From Clostridia bacterium (GTDB lineage: Bacteria > Bacillota > Clostridia > Oscillospirales > Acutalibacteraceae), in the NCBI GenBank assembly GCA_017438845.1, contig JAFRUO010000023.1, forward strand, positions 20,381 through 84,380: a DNA stretch of 64,000 bases, written 5' to 3'. The notes beneath the pieces were generated by a model. That model ran no database searches, was not told the DNA's origin, and was given only the letters and a program-made list of their open reading frames with translations. A program made the position numbers and the translations under genes. Positions 45,088 to 57,889 of this stretch are shown one piece after another (position 1 is the first letter of the stretch; the number at the start of each line of letters is the position of its first letter).

Positions 45088-46263
45088 TTATCTGAGTCCC
45101 TTTTTCTTGAGCAAAGAGTTGATTTTGTCTGCCGGATTGAGCAGATGGCTTATCGACATATCGTGGTTAAGGGTGTCAATAATGTACGCCATGTACTTTG
45201 AAACGTCAACCTCGCAGTACCACTCACGCTTTAAAAGCTCGGGACTGCGGTAAACAAGGTTGGTGGTGAACACCTTTGTGAAAATGCCGTTTTTGTACGC
45301 CTCGTCGAAAAGCTCAAGGCCGTTGCAGAAAAGACCGAACGCCGAGAACACGAAAATTCTTTTTGCGCCGAGCTCCTTGAGCTTTGACGCAACCTCAAGC
45401 ATTGACTCGCCCGAGGAAATCATGTCGTCAACTATCATAACGTCCTTGCCCGCTACGTCGTGGCCGAGGAATTCGTGGGCAATAATCGGGTTTCTTCCGT
45501 TGACTATTCTTGAATAGTCGCGAAGCTTATAGAACATACCCAGCTCAAGCCCCAAAACGGTTGAGTAGTAAATACATCTGCCCATACCGCCCTCGTCGGG
45601 AGAAATGACCATCATGTGTTCGGGGTCAAGCTTTAAGTCGGGCACATTGTTTACAAGCGCCTTTATCATCTGGTAAACAGGTTGAACATTTTCAAAGCCC
45701 TTAAGAGGAATAGCGTTCTGAACTCTCGGATCGTGAGCGTCGAAGGTGATAATGTTGTCAACGCCCATAAGGTTGCACATTTCCTGAAGAGCAAGCGCGC
45801 AGTCAAGCGACTCTCTTGAGGTACGCTTATGCTGTCTGCCCTCGTAGAGCATCGGCATAATAACGGTGATTCTGTGAGCCTTGCCCGCAACCGCCGCAAT
45901 GGCCCTTTTAAGGTTGGCGTAGTGCTCGTCCGGAGTAAGCGGTACGTCATGTCCGTATACGTTGTGAGTGATGCCGTAGTTAAACACGTCGCACACAAGG
46001 TAGAGGTCGTAGCCTCTGACCGACTGGCAGATTGTGCCCTTTCCTTCGCCCGTTCCGAAGCGTGGGAACGAAGCCTTAATAAGGTAAGAATCTCTTTCGT
46101 AGCCGGCGAAGGCAATTGAGTTCTTATGCTCAGACTGCTTTTGTGCACGCCACTTTACAATGTATTTGTCGATTTTTTCCGCCAGCTCCTCACAGCCGGG
46201 CAACGAAATAATACCGAGCGGTCCGTAGGGTATGGTGGTGAATTCCTCTGTGTAATCGGGCAT
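45088..46263 (-). CDS. Divergent ribose-phosphate pyrophosphokinase (PRPP synthetase) paralogue
   Basis: 391 residues from the ATG at 46263 (GGAGGAAG upstream); the longer frame to 46365 lacks a ribosome site. Two phosphoribosyl-transferase-fold halves are visible; the PRPP-binding loop is VMIVDDMISSGESM and the first-half phrase is TFDAHDPRVQNAIPL in place of the usual DLHADQIQGFF. It is about 75 residues longer than housekeeping Prs. It may make PRPP or be a specialised paralogue; a housekeeping prs would be expected elsewhere in the genome. Confidence 0.82.
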   Translation of the reverse strand: MPDYTEEFTTIPYGPLGIISLPGCEELAEKIDKYIVKWRAQKQSEHKNSIAFAGYERDSYLIKASFPRFGTGEGKGTICQSVRGYDLYLVCDVFNYGITHNVYGHDVPLTPDEHYANLKRAIAAVAGKAHRITVIMPMLYEGRQHKRTSRESLDCALALQEMCNLMGVDNIITFDAHDPRVQNAIPLKGFENVQPVYQMIKALVNNVPDLKLDPEHMMVISPDEGGMGRCIYYSTVLGLELGMFYKLRDYSRIVNGRNPIIAHEFLGHDVAGKDVMIVDDMISSGESMLEVASKLKELGAKRIFVFSAFGLFCNGLELFDEAYKNGIFTKVFTTNLVYRSPELLKREWYCEVDVSKYMAYIIDTLNHDMSISHLLNPADKINSLLKKKGLR

Positions 46264-46439
46264 TTGTTCTTCCTCCAAAATATTTAATTTGCACTTATAT
46301 TTTACTATACAAATCAAAAATATAAAAGCGGTTTTTTCGGACTTTTTTAATTTCGTCAAAAGCATTAGCCAAAGCTTGTTTTACAAACCGTATTTAGTGT
46401 AATATGCTAAAATTGTGCTTTTCTGTCGAAAAACCGGTT

Positions 46440-47036
46440 TTATTTCCTTGAAGGCGCAGTAATGCTTGAAAGGCCGTTTGCGAACAGCGACTGAAGCAGA
46501 TACGCTACGTCCTCGGGTGTTTTTCTCATGGGCGAGCTGTCGCCGAGCCAATGTCTGATTATGCCGAGGGTGCCCGACTCGAGGTATGCGGAAATGTACG
46601 GTGAGTCGACAGGTTTTATGTTGTCAAAATACTTTTTCGGAAAATCACGGAAGCATTTTTCGGAAATAATACTTTTAAGCTTTTCAAGGAAGCTGATGTC
46701 GCCGTTTTCGCTGAGCAGTCCGTTACATAGATCCTTGTTGTTTTCAAGGAAAAGGCAGATGCTCAGGAACAGGCTCAGTGAATCGTTGAGGCTTCTGAGG
46801 GTGATCTTGTCGAGCATTTGCTGAAACTCCTCGCAAAGCTCGTCCTCAATCTGCTCAAGCAGGTCGAAGATGTCCTTGTAGTGAAGGTAAAACGTGCCTC
46901 GGTTGATTTCAACCAGGTCGGTGAGCTCACGCACGGAAATTTTGTTTACGCTTTTTTCCTTCATAAGCTGAGTAAGACCCTCACGCAAAAGCTTCTTTGT
47001 ACGTCTGATTCTTGAATCAATCTTTTTTTCGCTCAT
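46440..47036 (-). CDS. TetR/AcrR-family regulator
   Basis: 198 residues from the ATG at 47036, 7 nt after AGGAG; an upstream in-frame ATG at 47054 would put the ribosome site inside the gene. The N-terminal HTH (about 10-55) reads TKKLLREGLTQLMKEKSVNKISVRELTDLVEINRGTFYLHYKD in pattern, typical of TetR; the C-terminal ligand domain matches the TetR_C_33-like type seen in Firmicutes. It is transcribed away from the V-ATPase operon and could control it or its own gene. Confidence 0.88.
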   Translation of the reverse strand: MSEKKIDSRIRRTKKLLREGLTQLMKEKSVNKISVRELTDLVEINRGTFYLHYKDIFDLLEQIEDELCEEFQQMLDKITLRSLNDSLSLFLSICLFLENNKDLCNGLLSENGDISFLEKLKSIISEKCFRDFPKKYFDNIKPVDSPYISAYLESGTLGIIRHWLGDSSPMRKTPEDVAYLLQSLFANGLSSITAPSRK

Positions 47037-47152
47037 AATATCACTCCTGTGCATTTTGTTATAATTTGTATTATAATATAAAATTGTCTGTTAATCAACA
47101 ATTATATGAATAAAATTTGTGCTTAAAACTTGTGAATTATTGTTTATTTTTA

Positions 47153-47181
47153 TTGTATTTTATACTGTATTGTGATAAAAT
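47153..47181 (+). promoter_or_regulatory. Candidate promoter of the V-ATPase operon
   Basis: TTGTAT at 47153-47158 and TAAAAT at 47176-47181 with a 17-nt spacer, between the divergent TetR gene and the first ATPase gene. Confidence 0.45.
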
Positions 47182-47233
47182 TATAAAGATTATGGATGCG
47201 CTTCGGCGCACAAAGGACAGGCAGGTGAAAACA

Positions 47234-47545
47234 ATGGCTGCAAAAATGTTAGAGACCGTTCTCGCTAAGGAAAAATCCGTCGACGAGCAGGAGCAAAGGG
47301 CAAAGGAAAACGCAGAAAAAACCGTTGCCGACGCTAACCTGAAAGCACGGGCAATTCTTGACGAGGCGGCAAGGCAGGCTGACGAATATGAACGCAAAAC
47401 GCTCTCGGAGGCTGAAAAAAATTCGGCAGAGCTGCTCGAGCTTTCACGCAGGGAGGCTGAGGCCATGGCAAAGCTTCTCAAGCAGCAGGCGACCTCTCAG
47501 CTTTCAAGGGCAGTCGGCGTTGTTAAGGACATAATTGTACAGTAA
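47234..47545 (+). CDS. V-type ATP synthase peripheral-stalk subunit (G/H-like)
   Basis: 103 residues from the ATG at 47234, after a GCAGGTG ribosome site; a longer frame to 47117 is rejected. The protein is almost wholly Ala/Glu/Lys-rich coiled coil, as expected for the G/H (NtpF, AhaH) stalk subunit, and it opens the ATPase operon in the usual place. It should form the stalk that ties the catalytic head to the membrane part. Confidence 0.8.
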   Translation: MAAKMLETVLAKEKSVDEQEQRAKENAEKTVADANLKARAILDEAARQADEYERKTLSEAEKNSAELLELSRREAEAMAKLLKQQATSQLSRAVGVVKDIIVQ

Positions 47546-47598
47546 TGCTTATTCAATCTTAAAAAGAAATGAGGTGATGACTTACGGCAAAGCTTAAA

Positions 47599-50053
<2,455 letters not shown>

Positions 50054-50064
50054 GGAGCATTTTT

Positions 50065-50652
50065 ATGACAGGTCTTGAAAAGATACTTTCACAAATTGAA
50101 AAAGAATCCGATGACCGCTGTCAGGAGCTTCAGGACAATGCAGAGAAAAAAGCGAAGGAGATAATCGCCGACGCCGAGGGTCAGGCACAGGAGCTCTTAA
50201 ACGAAAGAAAAGCGCAGGCCGACAAAAAGGCGCAGACTGTTGACCGCTCTGCACAGTCCTCAAAGGAATTGGAAAAAAGCCGTATTCTTCTTGCGGCAAG
50301 GCTTGAGTCGATTGACGAGGTGCTCGAAAAGGCTCTTGAGGTAATCAAGGCGCTGCCCAAGCGTGAGTATTTCGATATTTTAAAGGAGCTTATCGTTAAA
50401 AATGCAGGCAGCGGCGAGGGAACTCTCAGGCTTAGTAAGGCGGACTCGGCAAGGCTTCCCGCAAACTTTGTCGAGGGCGTGAATAACGCTCTTAAAAAGG
50501 GAAGCAGCGTAAAACTCGGCGACTGCGCCGACATCGACAGCGGCTTTGTACTTACCTACGGCGAGGTTGACATCAACTGCTCCTTTGACGCTATTGCCGC
50601 TTCAAAGAGAGAAGAATTAAGAGATGCTCTTAACAGCTTGTTATTCAAATAA
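50065..50652 (+). CDS. ntpE: V-type ATP synthase subunit E
   Basis: 195 residues: a long N-terminal coiled coil rich in Glu/Lys/Gln (about 1-85), then a globular C-terminal domain ending in the GFVLTYGEVDINCSF phrase. It forms the peripheral stalk with the G/H-like subunit. It starts 11 nt after ntpK. Confidence 0.92.
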   Translation: MTGLEKILSQIEKESDDRCQELQDNAEKKAKEIIADAEGQAQELLNERKAQADKKAQTVDRSAQSSKELEKSRILLAARLESIDEVLEKALEVIKALPKREYFDILKELIVKNAGSGEGTLRLSKADSARLPANFVEGVNNALKKGSSVKLGDCADIDSGFVLTYGEVDINCSFDAIAASKREELRDALNSLLFK

Positions 50653-50669
50653 TAAAGGAGGGAAGCGTT

Positions 50670-51638
50670 ATGAAAAATAAGGATTATCTTTATGCGGTTG
50701 CCGCTATAAGAGCAAGCGAAAACTCCTTGCTTCGGCAGTCCGATTTAGAACAGCTTATAAACGCTCCCGATTACAAAAAGGCGGTTTCTCTGCTTGCGGA
50801 AAAGGGATACGAAATTCCCTCCGGCTCGGATTATTCCTCCATGCTCGACAGGCAGACCGAGGAGGTCTGGGCGCTTGTGAAAAAGAGCGCGCCGGATGCA
50901 GAGGAGCTTAATGCCTTTATAGTAAAAAACGATTTCCAGAATTTAAAAGCGGTACTTAAGGCGGAGGCGATGAGCTATAACGCGGAGGACTACCTTGCAG
51001 CGCCGAGCGTAATTGACCCGAAGGCGCTTCTTGAGGCGGTCGGCAAGCGTGACTTTGACAGCCTGCCCGAATTTATACGCGACGCGGCAAGGGAGGCTTA
51101 CGACACGCTTACAAAGACCGGAAACGGTCAGCTTTGCGACGTGATAATCGACACCGCAACGCTCGGGGCAATTATTGCTTTTGCCGACAAGGGGTCGGAC
51201 GCAGTGCTCAGCGAATACGCAAGGCAGTACGTGCTTTGCGCCGACATCAAAACGGGCTACCGCTGCGTTAAAACCGGTAAAAACGCCGCCTTTGTCAAGC
51301 TCGCTGTTGCCGAGTGCGGCTTTTTTGCAAAGGACAGCTTCGCTTCGGCAGTGCTTGCAGGCGAGGAGGAGTTTATGGATTTCCTTTCGTCAAACGGGCT
51401 GTCCGAATACAGAGAGGCGCTTGAGAAAAACGCCACGGCGTTTGAAAAATTCTGTGATGACCGTATGCTTGAAATAATGAAAAAGGCAAAGATGACCGCC
51501 TTTGGCGTAAGCCCCATTGCGGCATATTTTACCGCAAAGGAAACGGAAATCAAATGCCTTCGTATTATTCTTTCCGCAAAGCAGAGCGCGGTTTCAAACG
51601 AGGTAATCAGGGAAAGGATGCGTGAGTTATATGTATAA
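50670..51638 (+). CDS. ntpC: V-type ATP synthase subunit C
   Basis: 322 residues, mostly helical, with the family opening DYLYAVAAIRASENSLL and the AYFTAKETEIKCLRIILSAK phrase near the end. It links the rotor ring to the central shaft. Its stop overlaps the start of the F-subunit gene by 8 nt. Confidence 0.92.
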   Translation: MKNKDYLYAVAAIRASENSLLRQSDLEQLINAPDYKKAVSLLAEKGYEIPSGSDYSSMLDRQTEEVWALVKKSAPDAEELNAFIVKNDFQNLKAVLKAEAMSYNAEDYLAAPSVIDPKALLEAVGKRDFDSLPEFIRDAAREAYDTLTKTGNGQLCDVIIDTATLGAIIAFADKGSDAVLSEYARQYVLCADIKTGYRCVKTGKNAAFVKLAVAECGFFAKDSFASAVLAGEEEFMDFLSSNGLSEYREALEKNATAFEKFCDDRMLEIMKKAKMTAFGVSPIAAYFTAKETEIKCLRIILSAKQSAVSNEVIRERMRELYV

Positions 51639-51942
51639 AATAGCCGCAATGGGCGACCGCAACAGTATTTACGGACTTGCCTCGCTCGGTATCAGCATCT
51701 TCCCGACGGACGACTCCGCCGAAGCGGTCAAAACGCTCAGGCGTATTTCCGAAAGCGGCTACGCCGTAATATTTATTACGGAAAGTCTTGCCTCGCTTAT
51801 TCAAACGGAAATTGAAAAATATAAGGACGAGCCGCTTCCCGCAATTATTCCGATTCCGGGCGTATCCGGCAATACGGGAATGGGCATGAAGCAGGTGAGT
51901 CGGTTTGTTGAAAGAGCGGTCGGCTCTGATATAGTAAACTAA
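51631..51942 (+). CDS. ntpG: V-type ATP synthase subunit F
   Basis: 103 residues from the ATG at 51631, chosen because MYKIAAMGDR is the usual N-terminus and the ribosome site AAAGGA (51613-51618) is too close to the GTG at 51622. The small Rossmann-like fold is seen in the strands IAAMGDR, GISIFPT and YAVIFITE. It is part of the central rotor shaft. Confidence 0.9.
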   Translation: MYKIAAMGDRNSIYGLASLGISIFPTDDSAEAVKTLRRISESGYAVIFITESLASLIQTEIEKYKDEPLPAIIPIPGVSGNTGMGMKQVSRFVERAVGSDIVN

Positions 51943-51972
51943 AACCAAACCTTGAAGGGTGGTAAACAATAA

Positions 51973-53745
51973 ATGAGTAAAGGAACAATATTAAAGGTGT
52001 CGGGACCGCTTGTCGTTGCCGAAAATATGAGGGACGCCAATATGTTCGACGTTGTCCGTGTAAGCGAGCGCAGGCTTATCGGAGAAATAATCGAAATGCA
52101 CGGCGACAAGGCTTCGATTCAGGTCTATGAGGACACCGCAGGTCTCGGAACGGGCGAGCCCGTGGAGTCAACCAACGAGCCGCTGAGCGTTGAGCTCGGC
52201 CCCGGACTTATCAAGGGCATTTTCGACGGTATTCAGCGTCCGCTTGAAAAGATAATGAAAAAAAGCGGAAACAATCTCGAAAGAGGTATTGAGGTGCCGT
52301 CGCTTGACAGAGAAATAAAGTGGCACTTTAACCCCACCGTACAGGAGGGAGACGAGGTCGAAGCAGGCGATGAAATCGGCTTCGTTCAGGAAACCGAAAT
52401 CGTAAGGCACAAAATAATGGTACCCTTCGGAGTCAGAGGTAAGATTAAAAAAATTACCGAGGGCGACTACAGCGTTGAGGATACTGTTGCCGTAATTGAG
52501 GGCGAAAACGGAAGCGACATCAAGGTTTCGCTTATGCAGAAATGGCCTGTAAGACGCGGCAGACCTTACAAGAAAAAGCTTCCGCCGGATATGCCGCTTA
52601 TCACGGGTCAGCGTGTTGTCGACACACTTTTCCCGATAGCAAAGGGCGGTGTTGCGGCAATTCCCGGACCCTTCGGAAGCGGAAAAACCGTAACCCAGCA
52701 TCAGCTTGCAAAATGGGCTGAGGCGGACATAGTCGTTTACATCGGCTGCGGTGAACGCGGCAATGAGATGACGGACGTTCTTAACGAATTTCCCGAGCTA
52801 ATCGACCCGCATACGGGCAAATCTCTTATGGAGAGAACGGTGCTTATTGCTAACACCTCCGATATGCCCGTTGCCGCCCGTGAGGCATCAATTTATACGG
52901 GTATAACAATTGCGGAATACTTCAGGGATATGGGCTATTCGGTAGCGCTTATGGCTGACTCGACCTCACGCTGGGCTGAGGCTCTGCGTGAAATGTCCGG
53001 ACGACTTGAGGAAATGCCCGGTGAAGAGGGCTACCCCGCATACCTCGGCTCAAGACTTGCACAGTTCTATGAAAGGGCGGGACGCGTCGAGGTACTCGGC
53101 TCGAAGGAAACCGAGGGTGCGCTTTCCGTTATCGGTGCGGTTTCACCTCCCGGCGGCGATATTTCCGAGCCCGTTTCGCAGGCAACGCTCAGAATAGTCA
53201 AAGTGTTCTGGGGCCTTGATTCCGCACTTGCTTACAAGAGGCATTTCCCCGCCATCAACTGGCTGACCTCTTATTCGCTTTATGCAGACAACCTCGGACA
53301 CTGGTTTAACGAAAACGTTAACAGCGAGTGGACAACTCTCAGGACAAGGATGATGGGGCTTCTGTCGGACGAGGCTTCCCTTGACGAAATTGTAAAGCTT
53401 GTCGGTATGGACGCTCTTTCACCCTCTGACCGTCTTAAAATGGAGGCGGCTCGAAGCATCCGTGAGGACTTCCTGCATCAGCTTGCCTTCCACGAGGTCG
53501 ACACCTATTCCTCGCTTAAAAAGCAGTATTATATGATGAAGCTTGTACTCAACTACTACGACTCTGCAAACGAGGCGCTCGGGCAGAACGCCGACATTGA
53601 AATGCTGGTTTCAATTCCCGTGCGTGAGGCAATAGGCAGGTTTAAATACGTTCACGAGGACGACACTGACTTTGAATTTGAAAAGATAAACAGTCAGCTT
53701 GCCAGAGAAATTTCCGAAGTTATTAACACGAAGGAGGAATACTGA
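51973..53745 (+). CDS. ntpA: V-type ATP synthase catalytic subunit A
   Basis: 590 residues with the non-homologous insertion region (about 110-180) that distinguishes A subunits from F-type beta. Walker A is GPFGSGKT, followed by the GERGNEMTD and [44 protein letters not shown] type phrasing with catalytic Glu and Arg. It hydrolyses or makes ATP together with subunit B. It overlaps the start of subunit B by one base (TGATG). Confidence 0.97.
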   Translation: MSKGTILKVSGPLVVAENMRDANMFDVVRVSERRLIGEIIEMHGDKASIQVYEDTAGLGTGEPVESTNEPLSVELGPGLIKGIFDGIQRPLEKIMKKSGNNLERGIEVPSLDREIKWHFNPTVQEGDEVEAGDEIGFVQETEIVRHKIMVPFGVRGKIKKITEGDYSVEDTVAVIEGENGSDIKVSLMQKWPVRRGRPYKKKLPPDMPLITGQRVVDTLFPIAKGGVAAIPGPFGSGKTVTQHQLAKWAEADIVVYIGCGERGNEMTDVLNEFPELIDPHTGKSLMERTVLIANTSDMPVAAREASIYTGITIAEYFRDMGYSVALMADSTSRWAEALREMSGRLEEMPGEEGYPAYLGSRLAQFYERAGRVEVLGSKETEGALSVIGAVSPPGGDISEPVSQATLRIVKVFWGLDSALAYKRHFPAINWLTSYSLYADNLGHWFNENVNSEWTTLRTRMMGLLSDEASLDEIVKLVGMDALSPSDRLKMEAARSIREDFLHQLAFHEVDTYSSLKKQYYMMKLVLNYYDSANEALGQNADIEMLVSIPVREAIGRFKYVHEDDTDFEFEKINSQLAREISEVINTKEEY

Positions 53746-55118
53746 TGCCAAAGGAATACAGAACCGTTGAAGAGGTAGCAGGTCCTCTTATGCTCGTAAG
53801 AGAGGTTGAAAACGTTAAGTTTGACGAGCTCGGCGAAATCGAGCTTACCAACGGCGAAACAAGGCGCTGCAAGGTGCTTGAAATTAACGGCACCGATGCC
53901 CTCGTCCAGCTTTTTGAGCCGTCGACGGGTATCAACCTTTCAAACAGTAAGGTACGCTTTTTGGGCAGAATGATGGAACTCGGCGTTTCCGAGGATATGC
54001 TCGGAAGAGTTTTTGACGGACTCGGCAGAGCGATTGACGGCGGTCCCGAAATTATTCCCGAAAAGAGAATGAACATCAACGGACTTCCGATGAACCCTGC
54101 CGCAAGAGCTTATCCGCAGGAATTTATTCAGACAGGCGTTTCCGCAATTGACGGACTTAACACGCTTGTAAGGGGTCAGAAGCTTCCGATTTTCTCGGCT
54201 TCGGGACTTCCGCACGCACAGCTTGCGGCGCAGATTGCACGTCAGGCAAAGGTCAGGGGCAAGGATGAAAAATTCGCCGTTGTCTTTGCGGCGATGGGCA
54301 TTACCTTTGAAGAGTCGAACTTCTTTATTCAGTCCTTTAAGGAAACGGGTGCGCTTGACAGAACGGTCATGTTCTCCAACCTTGCGAACGACCCTGCGAT
54401 TGAGAGAATTGCAACCCCGAGAATGGCGCTTACAGCGGCGGAATACCTCGCCTTTGACAAGGGCATGCACGTCCTTGTTATAATGACCGACATCACGAAC
54501 TATGCGGATGCCTTGCGTGAGGTTTCGGCGGCAAGAAAAGAGGTTCCCGGCAGAAGAGGCTACCCCGGATATATGTATACCGATCTTGCGTCGATTTACG
54601 AAAGGGCAGGCAGACAGAAGGGCAAGGAAGGCTCAATCACAATGATTCCGATTCTTTCAATGCCCGAGGATGACAAAACTCACCCGATTCCCGACCTTAC
54701 GGGCTACATCACCGAGGGTCAGATTATCCTTTCGAGAGACCTTTACAGAAGGGGCATACTTCCCCCGATTGACGTTCTTCCCTCGCTTTCACGACTTAAG
54801 GACAAGGGTATCGGAGAGGGCAAAACGAGAAAGGACCACTCCAACACGATGAACCAGCTCTTCTCCGCTTACGCCAGAGGAAAGGACGCAAAGGAGCTTA
54901 TGGTTGTTCTCGGCGAGGCGGCTCTTACCGAAAGCGACAAGCTGTACGCAAAGTTTGCGGACGAGTTTGAAAACGAATACATCAACCAGAGCTTCAATTC
55001 CGACAGAACAATCGAGGAAACGCTCGACATCGGCTGGAAGTTGCTTAAAATCTTCCCGAGAAGCGAGCTTAAACGTATCAGCGACGAGCTGCTTGACGAA
55101 TACTACGGCAAGGCATAA
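53745..55118 (+). CDS. ntpB: V-type ATP synthase regulatory subunit B
   Basis: 457 residues, full length. The family phrases PREFIQTG-like ([16 protein letters not shown]), [19 protein letters not shown] and [23 protein letters not shown] are present; the Walker A loop is replaced as normal for B subunits. It alternates with subunit A in the head ring. Confidence 0.97.
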   Translation: MPKEYRTVEEVAGPLMLVREVENVKFDELGEIELTNGETRRCKVLEINGTDALVQLFEPSTGINLSNSKVRFLGRMMELGVSEDMLGRVFDGLGRAIDGGPEIIPEKRMNINGLPMNPAARAYPQEFIQTGVSAIDGLNTLVRGQKLPIFSASGLPHAQLAAQIARQAKVRGKDEKFAVVFAAMGITFEESNFFIQSFKETGALDRTVMFSNLANDPAIERIATPRMALTAAEYLAFDKGMHVLVIMTDITNYADALREVSAARKEVPGRRGYPGYMYTDLASIYERAGRQKGKEGSITMIPILSMPEDDKTHPIPDLTGYITEGQIILSRDLYRRGILPPIDVLPSLSRLKDKGIGEGKTRKDHSNTMNQLFSAYARGKDAKELMVVLGEAALTESDKLYAKFADEFENEYINQSFNSDRTIEETLDIGWKLLKIFPRSELKRISDELLDEYYGKA

Positions 55119-55135
55119 TTGGCAGGTGAACGGTT

Positions 55136-55819
55136 ATGGCGGTAATGAATGTAAACCCCACGAGGATGGAGCTTACAAACCTAAAAAGAAAACTTACTAC
55201 TGCACGGCGAGGGCATAAGCTTTTAAAGGACAAACGCGACGAGCTTATGAGGCGCTTCCTTGAGCTTGTCCGTGAAAACAAGGAGCTTCGCCGCAGGGTT
55301 GAGGAAGGCATTTCCGAGGCGAACAGGCATATGTCTGTCGCGCGCTCGGTTATGAGCGACTCTGCGCTTGACGTTGCGCTTATGATGCCGACGCAGGAAA
55401 TGAGCCTCGAAATTGAGGAAAAGAATGTTATGAGCGTTATGCTTCCCGTTTTTGACGCAAAGCTTAAAAGCGCAGACGAAAACGACATTTACTCATACGG
55501 CTTTGCCTTTACCTCAATGGACCTCGACCAGGCGGTCAAAGCGCTGTCGGACATTATGCCGCTTATGCTCAGGCTTGCCGAGGTTGAAAAATCCTGTCAG
55601 CTGATGAGCGCGGAAATTGAAAAGACCAGACGCCGAGTAAATGCGCTTGAGCACGTTATGATTCCCCGATATGAGGAAACAATCAAGTACATTACAATGA
55701 AGCTTGACGAAAACGAAAGAAGCTCTACAACAAGGCTTATGAAGGTTAAGTCAATGATGCTTGAGGATGCCCGTCAGAAGGCAATTGCACACGATCGTGA
55801 GGTCGCTTCAAGGCAGTAA
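55136..55819 (+). CDS. ntpD: V-type ATP synthase subunit D
   Basis: 227 residues. The two ends form a coiled coil (opening NVNPTRMELTNLKRKLTTARRGHKLLKDKRDELMR in pattern, closing with RRVNALEHVMIPRYEETIKYI), the hallmark of the central shaft subunit. AGGTGA precedes the ATG. Last gene of the operon; a bidirectional terminator follows. Confidence 0.95.
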   Translation: MAVMNVNPTRMELTNLKRKLTTARRGHKLLKDKRDELMRRFLELVRENKELRRRVEEGISEANRHMSVARSVMSDSALDVALMMPTQEMSLEIEEKNVMSVMLPVFDAKLKSADENDIYSYGFAFTSMDLDQAVKALSDIMPLMLRLAEVEKSCQLMSAEIEKTRRRVNALEHVMIPRYEETIKYITMKLDENERSSTTRLMKVKSMMLEDARQKAIAHDREVASRQ

Positions 55820-55835
55820 TAATGAAAAACAAAAA

Positions 55836-55866
55836 CACCCGACTTTTCAGTCGGGTGCATTTTTTT
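55836..55866. terminator. Bidirectional terminator after the V-ATPase operon
   Basis: CACCCGAC pairs with GTCGGGTG (55836-55843 with 55850-55857) over TTTTCA, with T tracts on both sides. Same core as at 19289 and 20543. Confidence 0.9.
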
Positions 55867-55870
55867 GCCG

Positions 55871-57874
55871 TTAATAAAGCACTATATCGTCAGAGGGCGC
55901 TTCGTCCTCGGGGAAGGCAAGCCTTGAAAGAGGCTCTGCGGTGACGAGGTCGTATGCCGATATGCCGTCGGGGTTAAAGGCAAACAGACTGCTTCCGATA
56001 AATGCGCCTCTGTAAATGTCGAGGCTTCCGTCGGAGTACTTTTTGTAGCTTGCAAGCTTTCCGTCCTCAATTACAAAAGAGCAGAGATACGACGTGTCGG
56101 AGCTTTGAACGGGAATTATAAACTCGTTTTCGCTGACTCTCAAAAACGCCTTGTGCTCATGCTCGGCAGGCGAATAGCTGTAATCGGGTATAAGCGCCTT
56201 GCTGACCTCAAGCGGAGAGGTCGGGTCGCTGATGTCGAACAGCGACAGCTTGAGTCCGTTGATGTTTCCGTTCTCGTCACCGTCCCTGCCGATACCGATT
56301 AGATGATTTTCGTCTATAGGGTAAAGCATATTCGAAAAGCCGGGTATTTTAAGCTCGCCCGTTATTTTCGGAGCGGCGGGATCGGATAAATCAATTACAA
56401 ACAGAGGGTCGGTCTGCCTGAAGGTTACAACGTAAGCCGTGCTGCCTACAAACCTTACGGCATAGATTACCTCGTCAGGCGCGATTCCCTTTAACGTGCC
56501 GACTGTGTTTAAATCCTTGTCAAGCACCGTGATGTTATTTCCGTTATTGTCTGTTGTGGCGATGCGGAAATAACCGTCATATTCGTCCATTGAAAACTGA
56601 TTGAGTATACCGCCGTCAACGCTTGCCGTGCTGACAAATTTTCCGCGGTCATTAAGGTTGAAGCGAAGTATCTGAGTATGCAGGTTTTCGCCGCTCTCGT
56701 CATACACCTCGTTGGCAACGTACAAATCCGTCCTGTTGCAGTAGATTTCCTGACCGCCGCCGAGCACCGCCGAGGTGTCCGCTTTGCCTCCCTTGATGGG
56801 GATTAAGGTAACCACCGTGTAGCTGTCCTCCTCGACGTCCTTTATTATGCTTATGTTTTCCGCTTCGACTAACTGACGTTCACCGCTTTGCGTGCAGGAG
56901 GGTATGCAGACATCCTTAAGTCTGTCGTTGTCGTCATAAAGCGGAACGCCGTAGTGGGTCACAACCGTAAGTCTGCCGTCCGAAATTCTTGAGCTTAGAT
57001 AGTTTCCGTCTATGCAGTAGCTGTCGACCAAAGCAGGATGTCTTATGTCGGCTAAGGAATAGACAAAAACATCGGTCTGATTGCCGAAAGTGCCCACGTA
57101 GCAGCATACGGAATCCGTAAGCGTGCCGTCTCTCTGCTCAAGGTAGTCGGTGCTGTCCTCAACGGCGGTTACGATAAGCATACCGTCCGAAATATAAAGC
57201 TCCGAAATCATAACTCTTCCTCCCGATAGAGCCTCAGGGACAAGCGTTGCAACCGGTTTCATATCGGAAGGGTTTGAAGGGTCAACAATTATAACTTTCT
57301 GTACATCTCTGTAAAGCGAAACGGCATAAAGGTATTTTCCGTCCGTCTTGACGACGTCTGCCTCGTCGACTCCCTCAACCTGCAGGTCGGTTTTGCTGTA
57401 TGAGGAGGCTTCGGCGACAGAGCCCGACATTCCGTCTGCGGAGGCATTTTCTTGGGCGATCTCTCCGTAGGCGTAGTCCGAAGCCTTGTTTGCGACAATC
57501 CCTATGCCGTGGAAGGATGACTGCAGGTTTTTAAAGCGGTAGCTGTCCTTGAGCGAAATAAAAAACTTCTCGATTGAAGCGTAGTCGCTCGTGTAAACGG
57601 GGAGGTTTTCCTCCTGTGAGAGATTCTTTACGGGCGTAACCTTGGGCTTGTATTCCCTGATTCCGATAACGCCTGCCGAAGCTACCACTGCAACTGCCGC
57701 CGCAACCGCAACCGCCCTTTTTATTATCCTTTTCGGTCTTGCCGACTTTTTCTGCTCGCTGTCCTTAACAAGCTCAACTATACTTTCGGTGCCGAGCGCT
57801 TCGGGAAGAGGGGTATCCTCGGCAAATATTTCTTCTCTTAGTTTATTTTCAAAATCTTTGTTCTTTTCAGCCAT
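55871..57874 (-). CDS. Transmembrane beta-propeller protein, candidate anti-sigma factor
   Basis: 667 residues. A cytoplasmic N-terminus (about 1-48) is followed by one span (about 50-70, AVAVAAAVAVVASAGVIG) and a large extracellular part with the family phrase QVEGVDEADVVKTDGKYLYAV, which opens the secreted C-terminal beta-propeller domain. Repeated blades with VIIVDPSNPSDM and PLFVIDLSDPAAPKI follow. It is encoded 15 nt after an ECF sigma gene and has the one-span topology of anti-sigma factors, so the short cytoplasmic part may hold the sigma factor; this is inference. No Zn-anti-sigma HxxxCxxC motif is visible. Confidence 0.85.
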   Translation of the reverse strand: MAEKNKDFENKLREEIFAEDTPLPEALGTESIVELVKDSEQKKSARPKRIIKRAVAVAAAVAVVASAGVIGIREYKPKVTPVKNLSQEENLPVYTSDYASIEKFFISLKDSYRFKNLQSSFHGIGIVANKASDYAYGEIAQENASADGMSGSVAEASSYSKTDLQVEGVDEADVVKTDGKYLYAVSLYRDVQKVIIVDPSNPSDMKPVATLVPEALSGGRVMISELYISDGMLIVTAVEDSTDYLEQRDGTLTDSVCCYVGTFGNQTDVFVYSLADIRHPALVDSYCIDGNYLSSRISDGRLTVVTHYGVPLYDDNDRLKDVCIPSCTQSGERQLVEAENISIIKDVEEDSYTVVTLIPIKGGKADTSAVLGGGQEIYCNRTDLYVANEVYDESGENLHTQILRFNLNDRGKFVSTASVDGGILNQFSMDEYDGYFRIATTDNNGNNITVLDKDLNTVGTLKGIAPDEVIYAVRFVGSTAYVVTFRQTDPLFVIDLSDPAAPKITGELKIPGFSNMLYPIDENHLIGIGRDGDENGNINGLKLSLFDISDPTSPLEVSKALIPDYSYSPAEHEHKAFLRVSENEFIIPVQSSDTSYLCSFVIEDGKLASYKKYSDGSLDIYRGAFIGSSLFAFNPDGISAYDLVTAEPLSRLAFPEDEAPSDDIVLY

Positions 57875-57889
57875 GACGGTTCTCCTTTC

